Positions 25,394-32,912 of a stretch of 64,000 nucleotides of DNA are shown piece by piece. Numbering within the stretch: position 1 is the stretch's first letter; every line of letters starts with the position of its first letter. The DNA is from Pedobacter riviphilus. GTDB lineage: Bacteria; Bacteroidota; Bacteroidia; Sphingobacteriales; Sphingobacteriaceae. The stretch is taken from the NCBI RefSeq assembly GCF_014692875.1, contig NZ_CP061171.1, positions 806,001 to 870,000 on the forward strand. The letters run 5' to 3'. The notes beneath the pieces are model-generated. The model was not told the DNA's origin and ran no database searches. It was given only the letters and a program-made list of their open reading frames with translations. The translations under genes and the position numbers were made by a program.

Positions 25394-26083
25394 TTATTCG
25401 TTATTGGTGTAATATGTAGGTTGTGCTACAAAATCGATTACTGCACACCAGGTATAAGAGGGGTGTGGCTGTATACTTACGCCAACGGTATTGAGCTTGT
25501 ATTTTTGATCGAGTAAATTAAAACGATGGCCGAGCGAAGGTACGCCACAATCTAACAACAAATGGCAAACAATATCTAAACTGTTAGAGTAGCCAAAATC
25601 GATATTTTCGCTCATGGCTTTATTTGGGAAATATCTGGATAATCGTTTGGAAAATTTATCTCCGTTACTGCTTTCATGCGTGTCGAGATTATTTCTGTTC
25701 AAATCCTGTGCATGGCTCCGGCTTAACGAAGTTAATTTATCATCAGGATAAAACATCTGCAGGTTTTTTATGCCTCGTAAATGTTTAAGTAAAGAAGTGT
25801 AATATGAATTATTTCTGGTAATCCTGAGTTCATTGTAATTTCTGTACTTCCGCACTTTAGCATTGTAGTTATTGATGTAGTCTTCTAAAAATGTATAATA
25901 AAACTTTTCGCCATCAAGGCGGATTAGGTTCATATACATCACAATGTTTTTTTCTTCGTTACTTAAATAAGAAGCATTTGCTGCGGTATTAGCTTTGCGG
26001 AATTCGGCATCAGTCCATTTTTGAGCATTAACCTGGCCAGAAAAAATTATAAGTAAAAGAGTGGGTAGAAGTATTTTAAACAT
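25394..26083 (-). CDS. CAP-domain secreted protein
   Basis: This 229-residue protein has a signal peptide (MFKILLPTLLLIIFSGQVNA). The mature region opens with a helical segment (MYMNLIRLDGEKFYYTFLEDYINN) and ends in a CAP/SCP domain (PF00188) with LTSLSRSHAQDLNRNNLDTH, SENIDFGY and GHRFNLLD. The two histidines of the CAP cavity are present (SRSHAQ and GHRFN). It would be periplasmic or secreted. The function of bacterial CAP proteins is mostly unknown. It is divergently arranged with the NlpC/P60 gene to the right. Confidence 0.85.
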   Translation of the reverse strand: MFKILLPTLLLIIFSGQVNAQKWTDAEFRKANTAANASYLSNEEKNIVMYMNLIRLDGEKFYYTFLEDYINNYNAKVRKYRNYNELRITRNNSYYTSLLKHLRGIKNLQMFYPDDKLTSLSRSHAQDLNRNNLDTHESSNGDKFSKRLSRYFPNKAMSENIDFGYSNSLDIVCHLLLDCGVPSLGHRFNLLDQKYKLNTVGVSIQPHPSYTWCAVIDFVAQPTYYTNNE

Positions 26084-26219
26084 AGAGTGATTTTCATGGA
26101 TAACGTCTTTTAATTTTTTTTATTTCTCGTCTGTTAAAAATAATATCGCGTAAGCAATTAGTTACAGCCTTTACCTGATAAGGCAATGTGAATATTCGTA
26201 ATTTTAGTTTTAGAAAATA

Positions 26220-27428
26220 ATGATGAAAAGAATATTAATACTGGGCTGTTTATTAAATTTTGCAGTTTCTTTAAAGGCGCAGATTGATACAGCAGCATAT
26301 AAAACGATTTCAAATCAAGTAAAGAAAGAATTTGCTCCAGATAAAAGATCTGTTTACTTTAATATTCAGTTTAAAGGAGATACTGTTCTTGCAGAAAGTA
26401 CATCGGCGCAAGTGCTCGAGGCACTAAATAATCAAACCAAAGATTTCAAGGGTTTCGTTAAAATAAATACGCTTCTCCCGTCGAGCAATTTAGCTGGGAT
26501 GGAATATGGATTAGCCAATCTTTCGGTCTGTAACAATAGAGCTGCCCCTCAAAATGCAGCAGAAATGATGACGCAGATGATTTTGGGCACACCTGTACAA
26601 GTATTAAAGAAACAGGGCGGCTATTATCTGGTACGCACACCCGATGGTTATTTGTCGTGGACTGATGCTACCGCCGTAAGTGTGATGAATAAGACGGCTT
26701 TTGAAGCATGGAAAAAATCAAAACGGATTATCTTCACTTCCGATTTTGGTCATGCTTTTAGCAAAGCAGATATCAACTCCTCCCGCGTTTCTGACTTAGT
26801 AAATGGCAATATCTTAGTATTAACCGGCGAAGAAAAAGATTATTATCAAGTTATTTTTCCCGATAAACGGACCGGCTATATTAAAAAAACTGATGCTCAA
26901 GTATTTTCTAACTGGTTGAAAAAGCCCAATCCAAATGCAGAAGCTATTTTGGCAACAGCAAAAACATTAATTGGGGTTCCCTATCTTTGGGGTGGTACAT
27001 CTATCAAAGGGGTAGATTGTAGTGGTTTTACCAAAACAAGCTATTTCCTGAATGGAATTATCATTCCGAGAGATGCCTCGCAACAAGCTTTGGTTGGAGA
27101 AGATGTCCTTGTTTTAGAAGGAGATTCAATTAGTCTTACTAAATGCCTTAAAAATTTAAAAGCTGGCGATCTATTGTTTTTCGCCGCAGCAAAATTGAAA
27201 GGAACATCTGGAGGAAGGATAACGCATACCGCTATTTACATGGGCGATGGCGAGTTTATTCAGTCGGCCGGAATGGTTAGAATTAATAACTTAAAGCCTA
27301 ATGCTGCCAACTTTGATGAACGTGAAAGCAAAACTTTGGTGAGTGCCAAGCGCTTCCTAAACCAGATTGGGACGTCGGAAATCACAAGGGTTGATCGACA
27401 TACCTGGTATGGAACCTCTGCTTATTAA
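26220..27428 (+). CDS. SH3 plus NlpC/P60 (C40) peptidase
   Basis: This 402-residue exported protein has a signal peptide (MMKRILILGCLLNFAVSLKA) and two SH3-like regions (about 115-155 and 165-230). The C-terminal C40 domain has nucleophile Cys267 (GVDCSGFTKTSYF) and His336 (ITHTAIYMGDG). The third triad position reads FIQSAG, giving Gln348 instead of the usual His; polar substitutes at this site are known in the family. The architecture matches dipeptidyl-peptidase VI-like recycling enzymes that cleave gamma-D-Glu-Lys/DAP peptides. It is a single gene. Confidence 0.9.
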   Translation: MMKRILILGCLLNFAVSLKAQIDTAAYKTISNQVKKEFAPDKRSVYFNIQFKGDTVLAESTSAQVLEALNNQTKDFKGFVKINTLLPSSNLAGMEYGLANLSVCNNRAAPQNAAEMMTQMILGTPVQVLKKQGGYYLVRTPDGYLSWTDATAVSVMNKTAFEAWKKSKRIIFTSDFGHAFSKADINSSRVSDLVNGNILVLTGEEKDYYQVIFPDKRTGYIKKTDAQVFSNWLKKPNPNAEAILATAKTLIGVPYLWGGTSIKGVDCSGFTKTSYFLNGIIIPRDASQQALVGEDVLVLEGDSISLTKCLKNLKAGDLLFFAAAKLKGTSGGRITHTAIYMGDGEFIQSAGMVRINNLKPNAANFDERESKTLVSAKRFLNQIGTSEITRVDRHTWYGTSAY

Positions 27429-27461
27429 ATGCTAGGTTTAAAGCAGATGTTCAATAAGTTC

Positions 27462-27532
27462 TCGCGTTATCCTAAGTTTCTCTCAGGATCTTAATAACCT
27501 AACAGATACTGGAACAAGTTCAGTATGACGCA
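27462..27532. repeat. Family I palindromic intergenic repeat, degraded left half
   Basis: The right half (TACTGGAACAAGTTCAGTATGACG) matches the family. The left half CGCGTTATCCTAAGTTTCTC has drifted. It lies between two convergent genes. Confidence 0.7.
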
Positions 27533-27577
27533 AGGGTTTTAATTTATTTCCCTTGCGTCTTAATGGTTAACTAAATT

Positions 27578-28342
27578 TTACAAAAACATACCGCCTGATG
27601 CTTCAATTCGTTGTGCATTAATCCATCTGGCATCTTCAGTACATAAAAAAGCAACCACACCACCAATATCATCAGGCAGACCTACACGGCCTAAGGCTGT
27701 ATTCGAGGCGATTCCTGCATTAAGCTGATCGTTATCGCGCACTACACCACCACCAAAATCAGTTTCTATTGCACCAGGAGCAACAATGTTTGATCTGATT
27801 CCTCTTGTACCTAATTCTTTGGCCTGGTATTTTGTTAAGGTTTCCATTGCACCTTTCATCGATGCATAAGCAGCATAGCCAGGGGTAGCAAAACGCGCCA
27901 AACCAGTAGAAAGATTAATAATCCCACCGCCATCATTTAATAGTGTTAAAGCCTTTTGGGTTAAAAAGAAAGCGCCTTTATAGTGGATGTTTACCAAAGT
28001 ATCAAATTGCTCTTCGGTAGTTTCGGCAAATGAAGCATGAATGCCAATGCCTGCATTGTTGATGAGAAAATCGAATTTTTCGGCATTAAAAACAGATTTC
28101 AATATGGCTTTAACTTCTACAAAAAAGGCATCGAAAGTTTTAGTGTCGGCAACGTTTAACTGTAATGCCACAGCTTGTATCCCTAGCTGTTTTATTTCAT
28201 TAACCGTATCCTCGGCTTCTTCTTTTTTAGATTGATAAGTAATAATTACTCCAATTCCTTTTGTCGCAATTTTTAAAGCAGCATTTTTTCCTAATCCACG
28301 GCTACCACCGGTTACCAGGGCAATTTTATTTTGTGTTTCCAT
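27578..28342 (-). CDS. SDR family oxidoreductase
   Basis: This 254-residue classical SDR has the cofactor motif TGGSRGLGKN (11-20), NNAG (95-98), Ser145, and the catalytic YASMK (Tyr159, Lys163). The C-terminus ARWINAQRIEASGGMFL is the usual FabG/glucose dehydrogenase-like tetramer end. The TYQSK segment after strand 2 suggests NADP(H). The substrate is unknown. The gene is immediately downstream of an AraC-type regulator on the same strand. Between them lie an exact -7 box and three direct repeats that look like an operator, so the regulator probably controls this gene. Confidence 0.88.
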   Translation of the reverse strand: METQNKIALVTGGSRGLGKNAALKIATKGIGVIITYQSKKEEAEDTVNEIKQLGIQAVALQLNVADTKTFDAFFVEVKAILKSVFNAEKFDFLINNAGIGIHASFAETTEEQFDTLVNIHYKGAFFLTQKALTLLNDGGGIINLSTGLARFATPGYAAYASMKGAMETLTKYQAKELGTRGIRSNIVAPGAIETDFGGGVVRDNDQLNAGIASNTALGRVGLPDDIGGVVAFLCTEDARWINAQRIEASGGMFL

Positions 28343-28361
28343 TTTCTTTTAATTTGTTAAA

Positions 28362-28369
28362 CAAAGTTA
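28362..28369 (-). promoter_or_regulatory. -7 box of the SDR gene (TAACTTTG)
   Basis: Exact TAnnTTTG on the minus strand, 19 nt before the start. The -33 region is a weak T-run, not TTG, and overlaps the direct repeat nearest the promoter. This arrangement fits a promoter that needs an activator. Confidence 0.65.
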
Positions 28370-28389
28370 GATGGAAACCAGCTATAAAA

Positions 28390-28440
28390 ATGGTGACAGC
28401 TTAAGTAAAAATGGTGATTGTTTAAGTTTTATATGGTGAC
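28390..28440. promoter_or_regulatory. Three direct repeats, likely AraC-type operator
   Basis: ATGGTGAC at 28390, ATGGTGAT at 28411 and ATGGTGAC at 28433 are spaced 21 and 22 bp, about two helical turns. The first two are followed by a TTAAG element. The region lies just upstream of the SDR promoter and overlaps the 3' end of the regulator gene. Confidence 0.6.
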
Positions 28441-28836
28441 AATTTCCTTATTTGTGGCCAAAGACTGGAAATAAGCTTCTCTGTACTGTTTGGGTGTTTG
28501 GCCAGAGAAGTGTTTAAAAAACTTGGTAAAGTTAGATGGATCGTATGTTAAAATTCTGGCTATTTCTGCAATAGGCATGCTAACATTCTGTAACATCGAT
28601 TTCGAAATTTCCATTAAACGTTCTTCAAAGAAATAACAAGGTGAGTGACCCGTAGCCGATTTAATGGTATTGCTTAAGTGTGTGGGGTGAACGTGGATAA
28701 GCTCGGCAAAATCTCTTACTTCAAACATCTCTGTTACCCTACCCGATACCACATCGTCTAAATGTTTATCCAGTTCCTTCAAAAAATCGGCTGCGATTTC
28801 GTGTTGACGGGCAAAAAACTTCTGTGGGATTTTCAT
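28429..28836 (-). CDS. AraC family transcriptional regulator (DNA-binding domain only)
   Basis: This 135-residue protein consists almost entirely of the two helix-turn-helix subdomains. The first reads RDFAELIHVHPTHLSNTIKSATGHSP, and the second contains MPIAEIARILTYDPSNFTKFFKHFSGQTPKQYREAY, the AraC signature. There is no N-terminal ligand-binding cupin, so it may respond to a separate signal or act constitutively. It lies upstream of an SDR gene on the same strand, with operator-like repeats between. Its last codons fall inside the third repeat. Confidence 0.88.
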   Translation of the reverse strand: MKIPQKFFARQHEIAADFLKELDKHLDDVVSGRVTEMFEVRDFAELIHVHPTHLSNTIKSATGHSPCYFFEERLMEISKSMLQNVSMPIAEIARILTYDPSNFTKFFKHFSGQTPKQYREAYFQSLATNKEIVTI

Positions 28837-28926
28837 ATCAAAGCAATAGCTGTTTAAACAAATATAATATCCGTATAAATGAATATAAAATCTGAAAGTT
28901 ATTTGTGACTAAAGGATTATTAATGC

Positions 28927-28956
28927 AAAAGCCGCTGATTTTTAGACCAACGGCTT
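28927..28956 (-). terminator. Probable terminator after the DUF6252-like lipoprotein gene
   Basis: On the minus strand AAGCCG pairs with CGGCTT around an 18-nt loop, followed by TTTTG. The U-run is short, so it is only a moderate candidate. Confidence 0.5.
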
Positions 28957-28976
28957 ATATTTTAAAAAGTTTATTC

Positions 28977-29861
28977 TTATTTCTTGCTAAAGGGTAAGTC
29001 AAAAATACCATCTGTTACCGTTACTGATGTATTAATGTTCGTATCTTCATTGGGTGCTTTAAATGAAAATGTTCCTTTTAATCTACCACCAGCTTCGCTT
29101 GTAATCGCCAATGTACCGCTTGTAGCAGTAAATGAGCCTGTAGGTGTTTGGTCTTTCATGTAAGATCCAATTCCATCAGTTACAAGATCGTAGGTGCCCA
29201 CACCTTTATAGTCTATAACTGAAAGAATCATGCGTTTATCACCATTTATAGTTACAATCGTAAGTAAATTGCCAATAATTGGTGTGTTGATTGATGTTGC
29301 TTCACCGGTAAAACCAATTGTGGTGCCATCTACCTTTGCACTTAAATTATTAGTGCTGTTATTGGTTTCTGGCAGTTTAACCGGGGCTAAACTGATCATA
29401 AACTGCCCATCGCTGATGGTTTTGCTTGTTGCAGTAGATTGATTTTCGCCTTTAAACTCAAAAGTACCCTTAATGTATTTGTCTGCTAAGTAACTGGTTA
29501 TCTTTATTTTTCCTGATGTATTGCCTATGTAAGCATCTTGTAATCCGGATGTACTCAAAAGGTAAATCGCCATATTGTTATCCGATAAATTATAGGTGCC
29601 AACACCTTTAAAACCGCTGATCAGTAAACTAAAGCCAGTATTAATTCCTTTGTTACCCGAGATTTGGACACTTATTTCTCCACCTACATCATAAACCTGG
29701 GCAGTGGCTAACGTACATTGTACTAAAGCACCATCAACTTTTGCGCTCATTGTAGATAAAGTCCATTCCTGATGGTAATCGATTTCCTTTTTACAAGATG
29801 AGGTAATTAAAAGGCATACCAGTGCCAATAGCGATAATTTGAAAGGTACTTTCACGAGCAT
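28977..29861 (-). CDS. Lipoprotein with two repeated beta-domains (DUF6252-like)
   Basis: The start at 29861 (MLVKVPFKLSLLALVCLLITSSCKK) gives a 294-residue lipoprotein with the lipobox cysteine at about residue 23. The longer open frame from 29921 would overlap the upstream gene's coding region and is rejected. The mature part has two related halves. Each starts with a SAKVDG segment (about residues 40 and 175), contains a KGVGTYNL / KGVGTYDL motif, and ends in KGTFEFKG or KGTFSFKA with TDG-I/QF. Such duplicated domains are typical of Bacteroidota cell-surface lipoproteins of unknown function. The next gene starts 26 bp upstream. Confidence 0.75.
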   Translation of the reverse strand: MLVKVPFKLSLLALVCLLITSSCKKEIDYHQEWTLSTMSAKVDGALVQCTLATAQVYDVGGEISVQISGNKGINTGFSLLISGFKGVGTYNLSDNNMAIYLLSTSGLQDAYIGNTSGKIKITSYLADKYIKGTFEFKGENQSTATSKTISDGQFMISLAPVKLPETNNSTNNLSAKVDGTTIGFTGEATSINTPIIGNLLTIVTINGDKRMILSVIDYKGVGTYDLVTDGIGSYMKDQTPTGSFTATSGTLAITSEAGGRLKGTFSFKAPNEDTNINTSVTVTDGIFDLPFSKK

Positions 29862-29886
29862 TAATTTGTTTGGGTTAATTAATATG

Positions 29887-30567
29887 CTAAGATAAAGAAA
29901 ACTGATACAATTTTTTAACAAATTTCTCCCGTTGATACCAGTCGTTATAAACCAGTTCTACCTGTTTTACTTCAAAAGTGCCAAAATCGAAATCTTGGTA
30001 TTTTTCGATAAGACTGAGCAAAGCATCTATGTTGGCTAACTCCGATCTGAAACGGATCACTGTAGCGTGGGCGGTTTGGATGGCATAACGTTTATCTATA
30101 CTCTGTTGCAGGTCCGAATTTTTAAATGCAGCTCGCAAATCATCTCTGATTTCGTTTAAGGTATCCGTTAAAAAACCTTGAATTAAAATGCAGGATGGCG
30201 ACGCCGTAAGTCCTTTAAACTGAATCTTGAAATGCTTATGTCTGGCTAAAACCTGTTTGATAAGCTGAATGTAATCCCCAACATGGATATCCTTTAAGTC
30301 GAAGCCCTCATAACAGGAAATGATAGACATTAGAGTAATGTGGATATCAGCATTCTGATAGTAATATTGATCAGGTTCAATTGCTTTCGCTTCAGTTAAA
30401 AACTGTTGAATTTTATCCTTTGTTGCTGCATCTGGTCTAATTACCAGTGTGATTCCAAAACGCTGATCGGCCTCATCATCAATTAGATGGTCTGTTTCGT
30501 AATCACCTGATGATATTTTAGCAATTGATTCGGTATAAAGTTTATGGTAGTGTTCTGCTAAATTCAT
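29887..30567 (-). CDS. 2H phosphoesterase / 2'-5' RNA ligase-like protein
   Basis: This 226-residue cytoplasmic protein has both HxT motifs of the 2H phosphoesterase superfamily: His76-Ile-Thr78 (DIHITLM) and His167-Ala-Thr169 (TAHATVIRF). Family members open cyclic phosphodiesters or act in RNA or nucleotide processing; the natural substrate here is unknown. It is placed between glyS and the lipoprotein gene. A terminator for glyS lies at its 5' side, so it is probably transcribed separately. Confidence 0.85.
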   Translation of the reverse strand: MNLAEHYHKLYTESIAKISSGDYETDHLIDDEADQRFGITLVIRPDAATKDKIQQFLTEAKAIEPDQYYYQNADIHITLMSIISCYEGFDLKDIHVGDYIQLIKQVLARHKHFKIQFKGLTASPSCILIQGFLTDTLNEIRDDLRAAFKNSDLQQSIDKRYAIQTAHATVIRFRSELANIDALLSLIEKYQDFDFGTFEVKQVELVYNDWYQREKFVKKLYQFSLS

Positions 30568-30579
30568 CTTTTCTTACAC

Positions 30580-30609
30580 AAAAAAGTCGCAGGCTTAAAA
30601 CCTGCGACT
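30580..30609 (-). terminator. Rho-independent terminator after glyS
   Basis: The perfect 9-bp stem AGTCGCAGG / CCTGCGACT with a 7-nt loop is followed by TTTTTT on the minus strand. Confidence 0.85.
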
Positions 30610-30624
30610 AAATATGATCTAGTT

Positions 30625-30650
30625 GGATGCCGAAATAAACTCAGCATGAG
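30625..30650. repeat. Family I half-repeat
   Basis: GATGCCGAAATAAACTCAGCAT resembles the right half of the family I element. It lies between glyS and its terminator. Confidence 0.5.
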
Positions 30651-30660
30651 GTTTCTCGTT

Positions 30661-32304
30661 TTAAGCCAACAAAGTTTTCCAGCTTACTGCCGAGCCAATA
30701 ATGTTTCCTAAATCGGCAATGGCTACACGTTCCTGCTCCATGCTATCGCGGTGGCGGATCGTAACAGTATTATCTTCCAAACTCTGGTGATCAACCGTGA
30801 TACAGAAAGGCGTACCAACGGCATCCTGACGGCGGTAACGTTTACCAATAGCATCTTTCTCCTCATAAATGCAATTGAAATCGAATTTCAATGTATCCAT
30901 AATCTCCCGGGCTTTCTCAGGTAAACCATCTTTTTTGGTTAATGGGAAAATAGCTACTTTGTAAGGTGCCAAAGCCGGGTGTAAACGTAATAAAGTACGG
31001 CTATCCTGTTTATCATCGGTACTTAAATCCTGCTCTTCAAAAGCATTAATCATGGTTAACAGGAACATACGGTCTAAACCGATAGAAGTTTCGATTACAT
31101 AAGGAACATAGTTACCATAAGGTTTACCTTCTTCATTTAAATCGTTATCGAAATACTGCATTTTCTTGCCAGAATATTCCTGGTGTTGTGTTAAGTCGAA
31201 ATCGGTACGGCTGTGGATTCCTTCAACCTCTTTAAACCCGAACGGAAATTCGAACTCAATATCAGTAGCCGCATTGGCATAGTGTGCTAATTTTACGTGA
31301 TCGTGGTAACGGTATTTATCAGGATTGGTGCCTAAAGCTTTATGCCATTTTAAACGTGCTTCTTTCCAGTATTCGAACCATTTTGTGTCTTCACCCGGGC
31401 GAACAAAAAATTGCATTTCCATTTGCTCAAACTCGCGCATACGCATAATAAACTGGCGGGCAATTACTTCATTTCTGAAAGCCTTACCAATCTGCGCAAT
31501 GCCGAAAGGAATTTTCATCCTTCCCGATTTTTGAACATTTAAAAAGTTTACGAAAATACCCTGCGCTGTTTCTGGGCGAAGGTAAACCTCATCACTGCCT
31601 TCAGCCATTGCACCAAATTGTGTGCTAAACATCAGGTTAAACTGGCGAACATCAGTCCAGTTAGAAGTTTTAGATATCGGGCAGATTACCTTGTAATCAA
31701 CAATTAAATCTTTCAGTTGTGCTAAGTTCTCAGATTTAAGCGCAAGGTTCATTTCTACCTCAAGCGTTAAACCCTTTTTAACAAATCTCCAGCTTGCCTC
31801 TTCAACAAAAGGATATTTGGCATGATCTAAAATCGTTTCCTCATCTTTAAATGTTGGCACCCAGCTTGCCTGGCCCTCGTCACTTAAACCCAATATTTCT
31901 TGTTGAAACGCTTCGAATTTAGCTTTGTTATCAGCACTGAAGTTGGCTAATTCTGAATATAATTCATCAATTTTATTCTCTAATAACTGGTCGGCGCGGT
32001 AACGTTTTTTAGAATCCTTGTTGTCGATCATTGGGTCGTTAAAACCATCTACGTGTCCGCTGGCTTTCCAAACTTTAGGGTGCATAAAAATTGCAGAATC
32101 GATCCCCACGATGTTTTCGTGCATTTGCACCATGGCTTTCCACCAATAAGTTTTAATGTTGTTTTTTAATTCGGCACCCAATTGGCCATAATCGTAAACA
32201 GCACTTAAGCCATCATATATTTCGCTGCTCTGAAATACGAAACCGTATTCTTTAGCGTGTGATATTACATTTTTAAATTGTTCGTCGTTATTCTTTTGAG
32301 CCAT
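30661..32304 (-). CDS. glyS: Glycine-tRNA ligase (single-chain, eukaryote-like type)
   Basis: This is a 547-residue class II aminoacyl-tRNA synthetase of the homodimeric glycyl type, charging tRNA-Gly. The N-terminal region VFQSSEIYDGLSAVYDYGQLG contains motif 1. Motif 2 is RNEVIARQFIMRMREFEQMEMQFF and motif 3 is ETSIGLDRMFL. The C-terminal anticodon-binding domain (APYKVAIFPL) is present. The single chain has both subunit functions, unlike the alpha/beta enzyme of Proteobacteria. A perfect TATCTTTG box ends 7 nt before the start, so the mRNA may be leaderless or nearly so. It ends at a strong terminator. Confidence 0.95.
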   Translation of the reverse strand: MAQKNNDEQFKNVISHAKEYGFVFQSSEIYDGLSAVYDYGQLGAELKNNIKTYWWKAMVQMHENIVGIDSAIFMHPKVWKASGHVDGFNDPMIDNKDSKKRYRADQLLENKIDELYSELANFSADNKAKFEAFQQEILGLSDEGQASWVPTFKDEETILDHAKYPFVEEASWRFVKKGLTLEVEMNLALKSENLAQLKDLIVDYKVICPISKTSNWTDVRQFNLMFSTQFGAMAEGSDEVYLRPETAQGIFVNFLNVQKSGRMKIPFGIAQIGKAFRNEVIARQFIMRMREFEQMEMQFFVRPGEDTKWFEYWKEARLKWHKALGTNPDKYRYHDHVKLAHYANAATDIEFEFPFGFKEVEGIHSRTDFDLTQHQEYSGKKMQYFDNDLNEEGKPYGNYVPYVIETSIGLDRMFLLTMINAFEEQDLSTDDKQDSRTLLRLHPALAPYKVAIFPLTKKDGLPEKAREIMDTLKFDFNCIYEEKDAIGKRYRRQDAVGTPFCITVDHQSLEDNTVTIRHRDSMEQERVAIADLGNIIGSAVSWKTLLA

Positions 32305-32311
32305 AATGCAG

Positions 32312-32319
32312 CAAAGATA
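32312..32319 (-). promoter_or_regulatory. -7 box of glyS (TATCTTTG)
   Basis: Exact TAnnTTTG on the minus strand, only 7 nt before the ATG at 32304. This predicts a leader of a few nucleotides or none. Confidence 0.6.
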
Positions 32320-32524
32320 ATAAAAAGGTGGAGGGTTTAAAGGTATAAGGCTGAAGGTTTTTGATCAATGGCAAAGGAACTGTAGATTTTAGAATTTCTG
32401 CACTTAACTTAGGTGTTCTAAGGTGTCATAGAAGGTGGGAAACAGACGAAAGGTATCTTGTCAGTCGGCTTATATAGCCTTAAATCTCTTATATGGTTCA
32501 AAATAATTAGGAGAGCAATAGTCG

Positions 32525-32605
32525 TGCTTGTCGGTTTCAGAGCTCCTGCTTTCCGCTTTAATCGTTACACTCGTGCCCGCTGCAATCAGGTTTAGGTGGC
32601 AGGAA
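32525..32605 (-). repeat. Family II dispersed intergenic repeat
   Basis: On the minus strand it reads AAACCTGATTGCAGCGGGCA, then CGAGTGTAACGATTAAAGCG and GAAAGCAGGAGCTCTGAAACC. This is the clearest copy together with 63915-63995. Confidence 0.75.
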
Positions 32606-32637
32606 ATGTGAAACTATTAATGTTTAAATATAGGGCG

Positions 32638-32678
32638 CAAAAAAAATCGGTGCAACTAAATGTCACACCGATTTTTGA
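32638..32678 (-). terminator. Rho-independent terminator after the subtilase/I9-like pair (bidirectional shape)
   Basis: AAAAATCGGTG (32642-32652) pairs with CACCGATTTTT (32666-32676). On the minus strand the stem is followed by TTTTTT. Confidence 0.85.
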
Positions 32679-32708
32679 AATTAAGAGAGTGATTAGGTTT
32701 TTGTTGGC

Positions 32709-32912
32709 TTAAATGCTGACGTCCCTTTCCTCTTCAACACTTAATACGCCTTCAATTTTTTTGATATCTGCAATTTTATGATTGCCCGGAACAATTACGA
32801 TTACACCAATTGAATCTAAAGCTTCTACATCTTTAACCCCAATTTCCTTCAGCTCTTTTGCCACTGAATCCATTGCGTCGTTTTTTACAGATATTAACCA
32901 TTTTGTTTTCAT
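32709..32912 (-). CDS. Small I9-propeptide-like protein overlapping the subtilase gene
   Basis: This 67-residue protein has no signal peptide. The predicted order is strand-helix-strand-strand-helix-strand: KWLISVK, AMDSVAKELKEIGV, DVEALDSIGVIVIV, KIADIKKIEGV and LSVEEERDV. The KIEGVLSVEEE end is the pattern of peptidase inhibitor I9 (subtilisin propeptide) domains. Its ATG overlaps the upstream subtilase stop codon in an ATGA arrangement, so the two are translationally coupled. A free-standing inhibitor or folding chaperone for that protease is the best inference. The function has not been shown, and the family match is by pattern only. Confidence 0.7.
   Translation of the reverse strand: MKTKWLISVKNDAMDSVAKELKEIGVKDVEALDSIGVIVIVPGNHKIADIKKIEGVLSVEEERDVSI

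Larger units (their letters stand above)
32305..32708. other. 404-bp gap upstream of glyS
   Basis: The gap contains the glyS -7 box, a family II repeat (about 32525-32605) and a bidirectional terminator. No open frame can be supported. Confidence 0.55.

Noticed and set aside
29862..29921. Longer lipoprotein start at 29921
   Set aside because: It would overlap the 3' end of the 2H phosphoesterase gene and put a second hydrophobic stretch before the lipobox signal.
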